Under the pieces are notes generated by a model. The model saw only the letters and a program-made list of their open reading frames with translations. It was not told the DNA's origin and did no database searches. Position numbers and translations under genes: made by a program. From Smithella sp. ME-1 (GTDB lineage Bacteria; Desulfobacterota; Syntrophia; Syntrophales; Smithellaceae): a stretch of DNA of 7,646 nucleotides. Where the stretch lies: positions 1-7,646 of the forward strand of contig AWGX01000645.1 of NCBI GenBank assembly GCA_000495415.1, given 5' to 3'. Position 1 is the first letter of the stretch, and each line of letters begins with the position of its first letter. This document shows positions 1 through 5,984 of this stretch, one piece after another.

Positions 1-35
1 CAACAAAAATAGCGCTGTGATTTAAAATGGGGGAA

Positions 36-488
36 TTATATTTTATATTTGCCCATCACCTGCGCTTCCGCCAAAACATGTCCCTGCATTGCCGCGAGCA
101 AGACTTCTTTAGAGACTTTTGCGTTAAGGTTCAGCATAGTATCCAAGGCATACAATTTAAAGTAGTAACGGTGTGTGCCGCCAGGAGGATACGGTCCGTC
201 ATAGCCATAATTCCCAAAATTATTTATGCCGTTTTTTCCTGTTCCGGCGATTTCTTCCTGACTGGAAATACTTTCCGGCAAAAAATTTCTATTTGCCGGC
301 ATGTCAAACATAACCCAGTGAACCCATGTACCCACAGGGGCATCGGGATCGTCGCAAACAAGCGCGAAACTTTAGGTTTCTTTAGGCGCGCCGCTCCAGG
401 TCAACGGCGGTGAAATATTTTTGCCGTCATAAGAATATTTAGCCGGAATCATAGCTTCATTATTAAATGATGAACTTTTTATTTCCAT
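36..488 (-). pseudogene. PEBP family (YbhB/YbcL-like) protein with one internal stop codon
   Basis: Read from ATG at 488-486, the frame encodes a complete bacterial PEBP-fold protein (150 codons before the final stop, the usual YbhB/YbcL size), except that codon 39 is TAA (plus-strand tta at 372-374). Homology is continuous across the stop: before it lies the N-terminal strand with SYDGKNISPPLTWSGAPKET, after it SFALVCDDPDAP (codons 40-51), WVHWV (55-59), YPPGGTHRY (100-108) and the C-terminal helix with GHVLAEAQVMGKY. There is no frameshift. A strong Shine-Dalgarno (AAAGGAGGG) sits just upstream of the ATG, so the original start is clear. Family members bind small anionic or phosphorylated ligands in a pocket built around the DPDAP and GxHxY motifs; the physiological role in bacteria is poorly known. 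Restart at GTG 335-333 would lose DPDAP and the N-terminal strands, so a functional short product is unlikely. The cause could be recent inactivation or a sequencing error. Confidence 0.85.
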
Positions 489-612
489 AAATCACCCTCC
501 TTTTATATTATCGTTGATTGCATACTTTTTCACGGCGATATAGTTCCGTCACCGCTAATTTAAAAAATAACAACAAAAAAATAAAAGGAATATATCTTCA
601 TTTTTGTTTCTT

Positions 613-630
613 ACTTTTTTGTAAAAAAGT
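613..630. repeat. AT-rich perfect inverted repeat
   Basis: ACTTTTTT and AAAAAAGT are exact reverse complements separated by GT. The element lies between the divergent PEBP gene and methyltransferase gene. As a hairpin it would be weak, because it is nearly all A-T and the loop is too tight unless inner pairs open. It could be a protein-binding palindrome, a weak bidirectional terminator or chance in an AT-rich spacer. Confidence 0.35.
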
Positions 631-691
631 TGGCTTTATATAATATTTTAACTGAAGCTTTTTGAGCGGTCAATAGTTCTTATGAACCAGA

Positions 692-719
692 TTGACACCT
701 ATATTTGCTGTGGTATCAT
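692..719 (+). promoter_or_regulatory. Sigma70-type promoter for the methyltransferase gene
   Basis: A perfect -35 TTGACA (692-697) is followed after 16 bases by TATCAT (714-719), which matches the -10 consensus at five of six positions. Transcription would start near 726, leaving a leader of about 25 bases before the ATG at 750. A perfect TATAAT also occurs at 639-644, but it has no recognisable -35 box, so the 692-719 pair is preferred. Confidence 0.65.
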
Positions 720-749
720 TATTACATTAATTGATTGACAAGGATGCAA

Positions 750-1535
750 ATGAATATAAATGATCAGATAAATCGCGAAATAGGCGTTCACGGACAAAAG
801 TGGAATGAGATGCATGAAGGATATTTTTCGAGCCCAGTAGTAGCTCATCCTCTTGTGGAGACTATTACTAAATATCTTTTAGGTTCGCCCACGGATTTAC
901 TGGTAGATTTAGGGGGAGGGACCGGTTTTATACTCCTGGAACTAATCACGAAAGGTGTAACTACCAATATAATTCCTGTAAATCTTGATTGCTCTGAGAC
1001 TCAACTGGAAGCAATGGAAAAAGGCGGTATCTTCTGCGTAAATCGTTCGATTTCTGACTTTACGCGCAATGATCTGTCTTCACTCGATAAAAAAATATTT
1101 TTCATTATGAGATCCGTGTTACATTATTTTGGCACAGATGGACTGATTTCCATACTTCGTCACATTCGCAATCAGGCCCGGAAGAAAGAAATTTTTATTC
1201 ATCAGACCGCTTGCTTTGAAAATGCGGAAGAAGCCCGTTGTATTAATTTTCTATATAGGGAAATGCGTACGCAAAAATGGTATCCCACGATCAGGGAACT
1301 GCACGACAGTATGGCGATCACTGATTGGCAAACGATTGATACATGTCCGGCATCGCCGCTGAAATTAACCTCTGAGGAACTGGGACAGCGATACGGACTC
1401 GATTTGCAATCTTTGGAAAAAATTTGTAGTAGGGTCAAAGCTCAGTTCGGAGAAATCGAAAATGTTTTTCAACTAACTCCGAATGGTTTTGTTGCTCATC
1501 TTCATTACCGTATTTGTGTTTCTAAGGCTGTTTGA
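750..1535 (+). CDS. Class I SAM-dependent methyltransferase
   Basis: This 261-residue protein has a Rossmann-fold methyltransferase core. Motif I, the SAM-binding glycine loop, is LVDLGGGTGF at residues 51-60. The next strand ends in VNLDCSETQLEAM (77-89), whose Asp80 is placed to hold the SAM ribose hydroxyls. IFFIMRSVLHYF (116-127) corresponds to the strand and helix of motif IV, a region that resembles the 'VLH' segment of O-methyltransferases. The C-terminal third (about 155-261) holds TSEELGQRYGLDL and a final strand; I could not assign a substrate. No signal peptide or membrane segment is seen, so it is cytoplasmic. Upstream in-frame TTG (735) and ATG (744) are possible, but only the ATG at 750 has a well-spaced Shine-Dalgarno (AAGGA at 740-744, five bases away). 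It has its own promoter and terminator, so it is probably transcribed alone. The fold is secure; the reaction is unknown. Confidence 0.85.
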   Translation: MNINDQINREIGVHGQKWNEMHEGYFSSPVVAHPLVETITKYLLGSPTDLLVDLGGGTGFILLELITKGVTTNIIPVNLDCSETQLEAMEKGGIFCVNRSISDFTRNDLSSLDKKIFFIMRSVLHYFGTDGLISILRHIRNQARKKEIFIHQTACFENAEEARCINFLYREMRTQKWYPTIRELHDSMAITDWQTIDTCPASPLKLTSEELGQRYGLDLQSLEKICSRVKAQFGEIENVFQLTPNGFVAHLHYRICVSKAV

Positions 1536-1546
1536 GAACAGCTTTT
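1524..1546 (+). terminator. Intrinsic terminator overlapping the methyltransferase stop codon
   Basis: GCTGTT (1527-1532) pairs with AACAGC (1537-1542) around a TGAG loop, and A-A-G upstream can extend the stem by two A-T pairs and one G-T wobble with the following TTT. A run of four T follows at 1543-1546. The TGA stop codon (1533-1535) lies in the loop. The stem is short but perfect, and the T run is modest. Confidence 0.55.
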
Positions 1547-1639
1547 CGACTCGTAAATTATTAATCGCAAAATAACAGGTAGCGCTAATTAACTTTATGC
1601 GTTTTTAATATTATACCGACAAAAGAAGGAGGTTAGCAA

Positions 1640-2053
1640 ATGACTAAAGAAGAAAAAGCCGCTTTGAAAGCCGTGACAACATTTCTTAAGAGTTACGCAA
1701 AAAAAAATATCGATGGATGCATGGCTGTCCTGACAAAATCAGAATCAATCATGATGCTGGGCACTAATGATAATGAAATTTTTAAAACAACTAAGAGTAT
1801 TCGTGCTGCCTTCAAACGAGACTACAAAAGTATGAGCGATATCCACTGGGGGAAACGTCGTAATGTATACGTTAAAGCGTCTTCAACGCTTGCCGGTGTA
1901 GTTATCGAAATGCCGATTTCTTATAATAGTGAAGGTGAAAAAGTAAAAGCCATTTTTCGCTATGCCATGACGCTTGTCAAAGAAAATGAAAAATGGAAAA
2001 TTTGTGCTGGAATCGCAAGCGTTCCTTTCTCGTCCGGCGCATATTCATTTTGA
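1640..2053 (+). CDS. SnoaL-like / NTF2-superfamily small protein
   Basis: The 137-residue product has the size and layout of the nuclear transport factor 2/SnoaL fold (SnoaL_3 type): an N-terminal helix pair (ALKAVTTFLKSYAKKNIDGCMAVL, 8-31), a strand region with ESIMMLGTNDNEIFKTTKSIRAAFKRD (35-61), then beta-sheet strands including HWGKRRNVYVKASSTLAGVVIEMPISYN and FRYAMTLVKENEKWKICAGIASVP. The fold forms a cone-shaped cavity used for small-ligand binding or for enzymes such as isomerases and cyclases; many members have no known activity, and I see no catalytic signature that decides it. It has no signal peptide. The start is set by a near-perfect Shine-Dalgarno, AAGGAGGT at 1626-1633. It lies 86 bases after the methyltransferase terminator structure and 95 bases before the first Cache gene, so it may be separate or the head of the downstream unit. 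Confidence 0.75.
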   Translation: MTKEEKAALKAVTTFLKSYAKKNIDGCMAVLTKSESIMMLGTNDNEIFKTTKSIRAAFKRDYKSMSDIHWGKRRNVYVKASSTLAGVVIEMPISYNSEGEKVKAIFRYAMTLVKENEKWKICAGIASVPFSSGAYSF

Positions 2054-2061
2054 ATAATGCA

Positions 2062-2090
2062 TTGCACAGTTTTCCGATAAAATAGATAAT
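2062..2090 (+). promoter_or_regulatory. Possible promoter of the Cache gene cluster
   Basis: In the 95-base gap before the double-Cache gene, TTGCAC (2062-2067) and GATAAT (2085-2090) are separated by 17 bases. The -10 box is one mismatch from TATAAT, but the -35 box matches only its first three bases. No terminator is evident after the SnoaL-like gene, so read-through from that gene is an alternative. Confidence 0.3.
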
Positions 2091-2148
2091 ATTACTAGTC
2101 GTGCTTAAAAAAGAATTGTTGTTTTCAATAAAAAACAGGGAGGGATAT

Positions 2149-2955
2149 ATGAAACGTTTTGTACTTGTTATCATGGCGTGTATGGTTTTTTCCATGGTGG
2201 GACAGGTCTCTGCCGAAAGTAATCTAAACAATGCGGCATCAAGAATAGAAACAGGCATTTTAAATTTCTTGAATAATTTGGGTAATACAATTTCTCTGGT
2301 CGCGAAGGAAACAGGAGAAATCGGACTAAATAACGAATCTGAAATAAGAAAACTTCTTCAAAATAATTGCAGTGCCGGCAAACCTTATGTAATCGATTCC
2401 ACATTCATTGATAACAAGGGTATTATGAAATTTATCGAACCGGATCAGTACCGCAGTTACGAAGGTTCAGATATTTCCAAACAGGAAGCCATCATTAAGA
2501 TGATGAAGACGAAAAAGCCCAGAATGGGTAATTTGTTTTTGTCTGTAGAAGGTATAAAATCAATTGATATTGAGCATCCTGTTTTTTCAAAGGGAAAGCA
2601 ATTCCTTGGTTCTGTCAGCATGCTGGTAAAGCCGGATGAAGTAATTCGTTCTATTGCAGAGCCGATAGAAAAAGAATTTAAAGTAAAATGCTGGGTTATG
2701 CAGAAAGACGGCGTGATTCTTTATGAAACGGATGCAACCCAAATAGGACTGAACATCTTTTCAGATCCTCTTTATAAAGATTATTCTAAACTGATTTCTC
2801 TGGGTAAGAGGATGGTTAAAGAGAATAAAGGGAACGGATTCTATACTTTTCAGGCTCAAGGAACAAAAAATGTTGTAAAGAAGCAGGCGGTTTGGAAAAC
2901 AATCCACTTCTTTAATAACGATTGGATTGTTGTGGCATATAGTGAGGTAAAATAA
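2149..2955 (+). CDS. Exported freestanding double-Cache (dCache) domain protein
   Basis: The 268-residue protein starts with a typical Sec signal peptide: KR at 2-3, a hydrophobic stretch FVLVIMACMVFSMVG, and a VSA cleavage site after Ala22. The mature part reads as a dCache/PDC sensor: a long first helix (about 28-75), then the distal module with DSTFIDNKGIMKFIEPDQYRS (83-103) and HPVFSKGKQFLGSVSMLVKPDEVI (143-166), then the membrane-proximal module with KVKCWVMQKDGVILYETDATQIGLNIFSD (178-206) and a final WIVVAYSEVK strand. In most proteins this domain is the extracytoplasmic ligand sensor of chemoreceptors, histidine kinases or diguanylate cyclases, binding amino acids, carboxylates or amines. 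Here the protein ends after the sensor, with no second membrane helix and no output domain, so it is expected to be soluble in the periplasm. An in-frame GTG at 2101 would bury the signal peptide; the ATG at 2149 has GGGAGGG just upstream. The ligand is unknown. Confidence 0.8.
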   Translation: MKRFVLVIMACMVFSMVGQVSAESNLNNAASRIETGILNFLNNLGNTISLVAKETGEIGLNNESEIRKLLQNNCSAGKPYVIDSTFIDNKGIMKFIEPDQYRSYEGSDISKQEAIIKMMKTKKPRMGNLFLSVEGIKSIDIEHPVFSKGKQFLGSVSMLVKPDEVIRSIAEPIEKEFKVKCWVMQKDGVILYETDATQIGLNIFSDPLYKDYSKLISLGKRMVKENKGNGFYTFQAQGTKNVVKKQAVWKTIHFFNNDWIVVAYSEVK

Positions 2956-2990
2956 CAATTCTTTACCGATAACTATAAGGAGGAATTATT

Positions 2991-3536
2991 ATGAGTAAGA
3001 GACATTTGCAGAATTATGGAATTATTGGGAAAACAGTATTGCTTGTAACCTTATTTTTCTTCATGTTAACGACTGGCATTACAAATACTTGTTTCGCGCA
3101 AACTGCTCAAGACAAATCTATTGAATGCTACAAAGAAATCGCGAAAACAGTCGTCCATGCGACCGCTTGGGGATTAGGTGAAATCCTGAAAGATGTAAAG
3201 ACTGAAGAAAACCGCATTGCCCTGATCCGTGCCTTTATCAGTCCCATCCGCTTTTATCCTGATAAATCTGGATATTTTTATGGCTACGATTTCAAATGCG
3301 TGAATATTGCTCACGCGACGCAAAAAGATTTACAGGGCAAGAACCTTTATGATCATAAAGATGTAAAAGGGAAATATGTTATTCGAGAATTGAGCGCCGC
3401 GGCGAAGAAAGGTGGCGGTTTCATCGAATTTTATTGGGTGAAGCCGGGTACCAAAGGTGAAAAGAAGAAACTGGGATATGTTGAACCTATTCCCGGGACA
3501 GACTATTTTATAGGAACCGGTGTGTATCTGCCATAA
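2991..3536 (+). CDS. Exported freestanding single-Cache (sCache_2-like) protein
   Basis: The 181-residue protein has an N-terminal signal peptide (positively charged 1-14, hydrophobic TVLLVTLFFFMLTTGI at 15-30, probable cleavage after CFA at 36). The mature domain fits sCache_2: a long helix (about 38-85), then DKSGYFYGYDFKCVNIAHATQKDLQGKNLYDHKD (91-124), GGGFIEFYWVKPG (141-153), and KLGYVEPIPGTDYFIGTGVYL (160-180), the last being the characteristic closing strands. The C terminus coincides with the domain end, so no transducer is attached and the product should be soluble in the periplasm. Cys46 and Cys103 remain in the mature chain. The start has an excellent Shine-Dalgarno (AAGGAGG, 2977-2983). 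It follows the double-Cache gene by 35 bases without a terminator, which suggests one mRNA. It may act as a binding protein for a separate receptor; this is inference. Confidence 0.8.
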   Translation: MSKRHLQNYGIIGKTVLLVTLFFFMLTTGITNTCFAQTAQDKSIECYKEIAKTVVHATAWGLGEILKDVKTEENRIALIRAFISPIRFYPDKSGYFYGYDFKCVNIAHATQKDLQGKNLYDHKDVKGKYVIRELSAAAKKGGGFIEFYWVKPGTKGEKKKLGYVEPIPGTDYFIGTGVYLP

Positions 3537-3561
3537 ACTGCTATAGCCGAGAACAAATAAT

Positions 3562-3891
3562 ATGTTTTGCCCGAAATGCAAAAGCGAATATCGTGAAGGT
3601 TTCTATAAATGTGCCGATTGCGGTACTGCGTTGGTTGCTGAAGCGCCGCCGGATCTTATGGAAGAAGTAACTTATGTCGATCTAGTTGAAGTTTATTCCA
3701 CGTATCAGCAAGGCGACATAGCCTTTATAAAATCTGTCTTTGATGGCGAAGGCATAACATATTATTTCGAAGGAGAAAGTTCTATCATGCTGGTTGCTGG
3801 AGGAGCTTACGCCCGCCTGCTGGTAAAAGCCGAAGAAGCAGACAGAGCAAGAGAACTTTTGCAGGAGTTGGGTTTCCTGACAAAAAATTAA
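3562..3891 (+). CDS. Zinc-ribbon plus DUF2007 protein
   Basis: The 109-residue cytoplasmic protein begins with a zinc ribbon, CPKC (Cys3, Cys6) and CADC (Cys17, Cys20). After an acidic linker it continues into a ferredoxin-like DUF2007 domain (about 38-106): VDLVEVYSTYQQGDIAFIKSVFDGEGITYYFEG, then ARLLVKAEEADRARELLQELGF. DUF2007 is annotated as a putative signal-transducing domain, related in shape to PII-like folds, but its ligand and partner are not established. The 'L-V-x-V-Y-S...A-x-x-I-K-S-x-F-x-x-x-G-I' pattern is diagnostic. The gene follows the single-Cache gene by 25 bases and has only a weak GAGA-type ribosome site (about 3549-3552), so translation may depend on the upstream gene. 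Its stop faces the end of the E1 beta gene, 35 bases away. Confidence 0.8.
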   Translation: MFCPKCKSEYREGFYKCADCGTALVAEAPPDLMEEVTYVDLVEVYSTYQQGDIAFIKSVFDGEGITYYFEGESSIMLVAGGAYARLLVKAEEADRARELLQELGFLTKN

Positions 3892-3906
3892 ACATTGGTA
3901 TTAATT
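3882..3906 (-). terminator. Weak candidate terminator after the E1 beta gene
   Basis: Read on the minus strand, AATTAA and TTAATT form a 6-base stem around a 9-base loop, followed by TTTT and G. The stem is entirely A-T and the structure runs into the 3' end of the convergent DUF2007 gene. It is the only hairpin seen in this short convergent gap. On the plus strand no T run follows, so it would serve only the E1 genes. Confidence 0.25.
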
Positions 3907-3926
3907 GAGTTTCCTTTTAATAATAA

Positions 3927-4937
3927 TCATTTCATCAGCTGGCGAACACTTGCGCAAATACGCTCTACGTTGGGAAGAACCTGATCTTCCAGCTTACGGT
4001 TATAAGGGATAGTCGTTTGAGTACAGACACGAGCATATTTGCAGGTTATATCATCCTCCAGCACTACCGCTGATAATTCGCCGGAGAGACCAAACGTTTC
4101 GTAATCTTCATCCACTACTAACAGACGTCCGGTTGTTTTAACTTCTTTGCAGATTGCTTTTTTATCCAAAGGAGAAACGGTTCGCAAATCCAGTACGCCA
4201 ACTGAAATTCCTTCCACTTCCAGTTTTTTAGCTGCATCGAGAGCGCGGTGCATGCTTACGCCTAAACTGACTATTGTTACATCGCGTCCTTCGCGGCGTA
4301 ACGTAGCTTCCCCGATGGTAATTGGTTCCCACTTTTGGGGCACTTCTCCTTTTGTCCCTTCAGCGGGAATATCAAAGTGCACTGTTTCCCGTGCACCAGA
4401 GCCCAGGAATTCCAGCCATGTCTCTGAAAGAAGCTTATGTTCGAGAATAATAACAGGACCGTCATGTTTTAGCGCGGCCAGCATCAGTCCGCCGGCATCC
4501 GCGGGTGTGGATGGAACAATCACAGTCAGTCCCGGAATATGTGCCAGCATACCCCATAAAGACTGTTCGTGCTGACCACCGTCGCCATATCCTCCACCGC
4601 AAGGGGCGCGTACGACAACCGGGACGGTCCATTTTCGTCCTGAGAAAGCCTCAACTTTAGAGGCGTGATTAAGCAGGGCATCCATGCACACTCCGAGAAA
4701 ATCCACCATATACATTTCCACAACCGGACGTAATCCAGCCATGGCAGCGGCAACTCCCGCTCCTAAAAAAGCGCTTTCACTGATAGGCGTACCGCGCACG
4801 CGTTTTGGTCCGAATCGCACTAGCAGGTCTCGTCTCAGCAAAGGAATGTCTTCGCCAAAGATAATGATATTAGGATCTTCAGCCATCGCCTGAGCAAGAG
4901 CGTCATCAGCAGCTTGTATGAAGGACATAATTTTCAT
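3927..4937 (-). CDS. 2-oxoacid (pyruvate/branched-chain/acetoin) dehydrogenase E1 component, beta subunit
   Basis: The 336-residue protein is the beta half of a heterotetrameric E1 that, with thiamine diphosphate, decarboxylates a 2-oxoacid (or cleaves acetoin) and passes the acyl group to lipoyl-E2. The N-terminal Pyr domain includes IIIFGEDI (24-31), whose Glu29 is placed as the residue that activates the thiamine aminopyrimidine, RGTPISESAFLGAGVAAAMAGLRPVVEM (48-75), and the potassium/loop region GGGYGDGGQHEQS (114-126). The C-terminal transketolase domain runs from about 208, with VLDLRTVSPLD (248-258), VDEDYETFG and the final TTIPYNRKLEDQVLPNVERI (308-327). Family members are usually about 325 residues; the extra length is in the linker SETWLEFLGSGARETVHFDIPAEGTKG (171-197). 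The ATG at 4937 overlaps the alpha-subunit stop as ATGA and has GGGGAGGTG (4951-4943) upstream, favouring it over Met4. Substrate cannot be fixed by reading alone. Confidence 0.9.
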   Translation of the reverse strand: MKIMSFIQAADDALAQAMAEDPNIIIFGEDIPLLRRDLLVRFGPKRVRGTPISESAFLGAGVAAAMAGLRPVVEMYMVDFLGVCMDALLNHASKVEAFSGRKWTVPVVVRAPCGGGYGDGGQHEQSLWGMLAHIPGLTVIVPSTPADAGGLMLAALKHDGPVIILEHKLLSETWLEFLGSGARETVHFDIPAEGTKGEVPQKWEPITIGEATLRREGRDVTIVSLGVSMHRALDAAKKLEVEGISVGVLDLRTVSPLDKKAICKEVKTTGRLLVVDEDYETFGLSGELSAVVLEDDITCKYARVCTQTTIPYNRKLEDQVLPNVERICASVRQLMK

Positions 4938-5962
4938 GGCTGCACCTCCCCGAGAACATTTGTAAGTACATTGTTTATGTCTTTTTCCAGTTGATCTTCC
5001 AGTGCTTTCAATTTTGCCGGATCTGATTGTAAGGTTACCCGTGCGCGAGTAAGCGGATCGTTATTCGGATCACGGCGTGGATCGCGAAGCGCGTTAATGA
5101 CGGAAGACATGACGCTTTTCATTCCGGCCATCCGTTCACCAAGTGAAGCGCCGCCAATTCGCAGAAAAGATTTTGTGAGAGGGACAGCAATTTTGGGCAT
5201 TTCTTTTAGTGGATCGCGCACAACCCTTATCGGCTGAAAACCCAAAAAATGGCCTTCAAAGTGTACACATTTAGCATGAAGGAAAATCGGTCCCTTACCC
5301 GACCGGATACTTTCAATTGCCGGGCCGGAAGCATCCCATACTTTGGAGACATCCAATCCGTCGATTTCAACAGCGGGAATGCCAAAGCTCCGCGCGCGTT
5401 CATTAAAATCTCCGCCACTGGCAACTTCTGGTTTTGTTGTTATGCCCCAGCCGTCATCCTTGCAGACAAATAACACAGGCAATTTCCAAACTGAAGCCAG
5501 GTTCATCGACTCCATCAACATGCCCTGATTCATTGCTCCATCACCAAAAAAGGCAACAGCAATTGCGCCCGGACGTAACATTTGCGCTGCGAGAGCAAAG
5601 CCCACCGCGGTTGGTCCTTCCGCGCCGACAATTCCCGAAGAGGCGGTCAGATGTTCTTTGGAAAATAAATGCATATGACCACCCATCCCACAGCAAAGGC
5701 CGTCTTTGTGACCAAGAAATTCGCGAAGGAGTAGCACGGAATCTACACCGCGCATCAGCATTGCCGCGGTGCCACGATGGTCCAAAGCCATGGCATCGCC
5801 ATCTTTTAAGTGGGAAACGACGCCGGCGATAATCGCTTCTTCTCCTGTTCCGAGATGCATTTCGCCGGAGATAAGTCCCTCATGCCAGAGTTTTGCTGTA
5901 GCTTCTTCAAACAAGCGGGACTTCAGCATGAGAGAATAAAGAGACCATACATCGGGTGACAT
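4934..5962 (-). CDS. 2-oxoacid (pyruvate/branched-chain/acetoin) dehydrogenase E1 component, alpha subunit
   Basis: The 342-residue protein is the thiamine-diphosphate-binding partner of the adjacent beta subunit. Recognisable blocks are EMHLGTGEEAIIAGVVSHL (34-52), DHRGTAAMLMRG (61-72), LLREFLGHKDGLCCGMGGHMHLF (78-100), SSGIVGAEGPTAVGFALA (108-125), and the metal/thiamine motif GDGAMNQG (140-147) ending 26 residues later in KDDGWGIT (168-175). In most E1 alpha chains that motif ends in Asn-Asn; here it is Asp169-Asp170. GLDVSKVWDA (202-211) and the loop KSFLRIGGAS (264-273) match the E1 alpha C-terminal half; the last 60 residues are charged and helical. ATG at 5962 is preceded by AGAGAGGT (5974-5967). 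It is the first gene of a coupled two-gene unit with E1 beta (ATGA overlap), giving equal subunit output. No lipoyl E2 or E3 gene is adjacent. Acetoin versus pyruvate or branched-chain specificity is undecided. Confidence 0.9.
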   Translation of the reverse strand: MSPDVWSLYSLMLKSRLFEEATAKLWHEGLISGEMHLGTGEEAIIAGVVSHLKDGDAMALDHRGTAAMLMRGVDSVLLLREFLGHKDGLCCGMGGHMHLFSKEHLTASSGIVGAEGPTAVGFALAAQMLRPGAIAVAFFGDGAMNQGMLMESMNLASVWKLPVLFVCKDDGWGITTKPEVASGGDFNERARSFGIPAVEIDGLDVSKVWDASGPAIESIRSGKGPIFLHAKCVHFEGHFLGFQPIRVVRDPLKEMPKIAVPLTKSFLRIGGASLGERMAGMKSVMSSVINALRDPRRDPNNDPLTRARVTLQSDPAKLKALEDQLEKDINNVLTNVLGEVQP

Positions 5963-5984
5963 AATTACCTCTCTTTCTTCTTAA

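Noticed and set aside
372..374. Recoding of the internal stop as selenocysteine or pyrrolysine
   Set aside because: The codon is TAA, whereas selenocysteine uses TGA and pyrrolysine uses TAG; the residue expected here is not a catalytic cysteine.
27..413. Long plus-strand open frame opposite the PEBP gene
   Set aside because: It is antisense to clear PEBP homology, has no ribosome-binding site and its translation is arginine/histidine-rich without family resemblance.
508..552. Possible 14-residue leader peptide upstream of the PEBP gene on the minus strand (GTG start)
   Set aside because: It has no ribosome site, no regulatory hairpin and no recognisable composition; short frames of this size are expected by chance.
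735..749. TTG or upstream ATG start for the methyltransferase
   Set aside because: TTG 735 and ATG 744 lack correctly spaced Shine-Dalgarno sequences, whereas ATG 750 has AAGGA at five bases.
2101..2148. GTG start adding 16 residues to the double-Cache protein
   Set aside because: It would bury the signal peptide behind a charged extension, and the ATG at 2149 has a strong ribosome site.
3078..3101. Lipoprotein signal at Cys34 of the single-Cache protein
   Set aside because: The residues before the cysteine (ITNT) do not fit a lipobox, while CFA followed by Q fits ordinary signal peptidase cleavage.
4147..4575. Plus-strand open frame opposite E1 beta
   Set aside because: It is an antisense shadow of conserved E1 beta coding sequence with no ribosome site or family resemblance.
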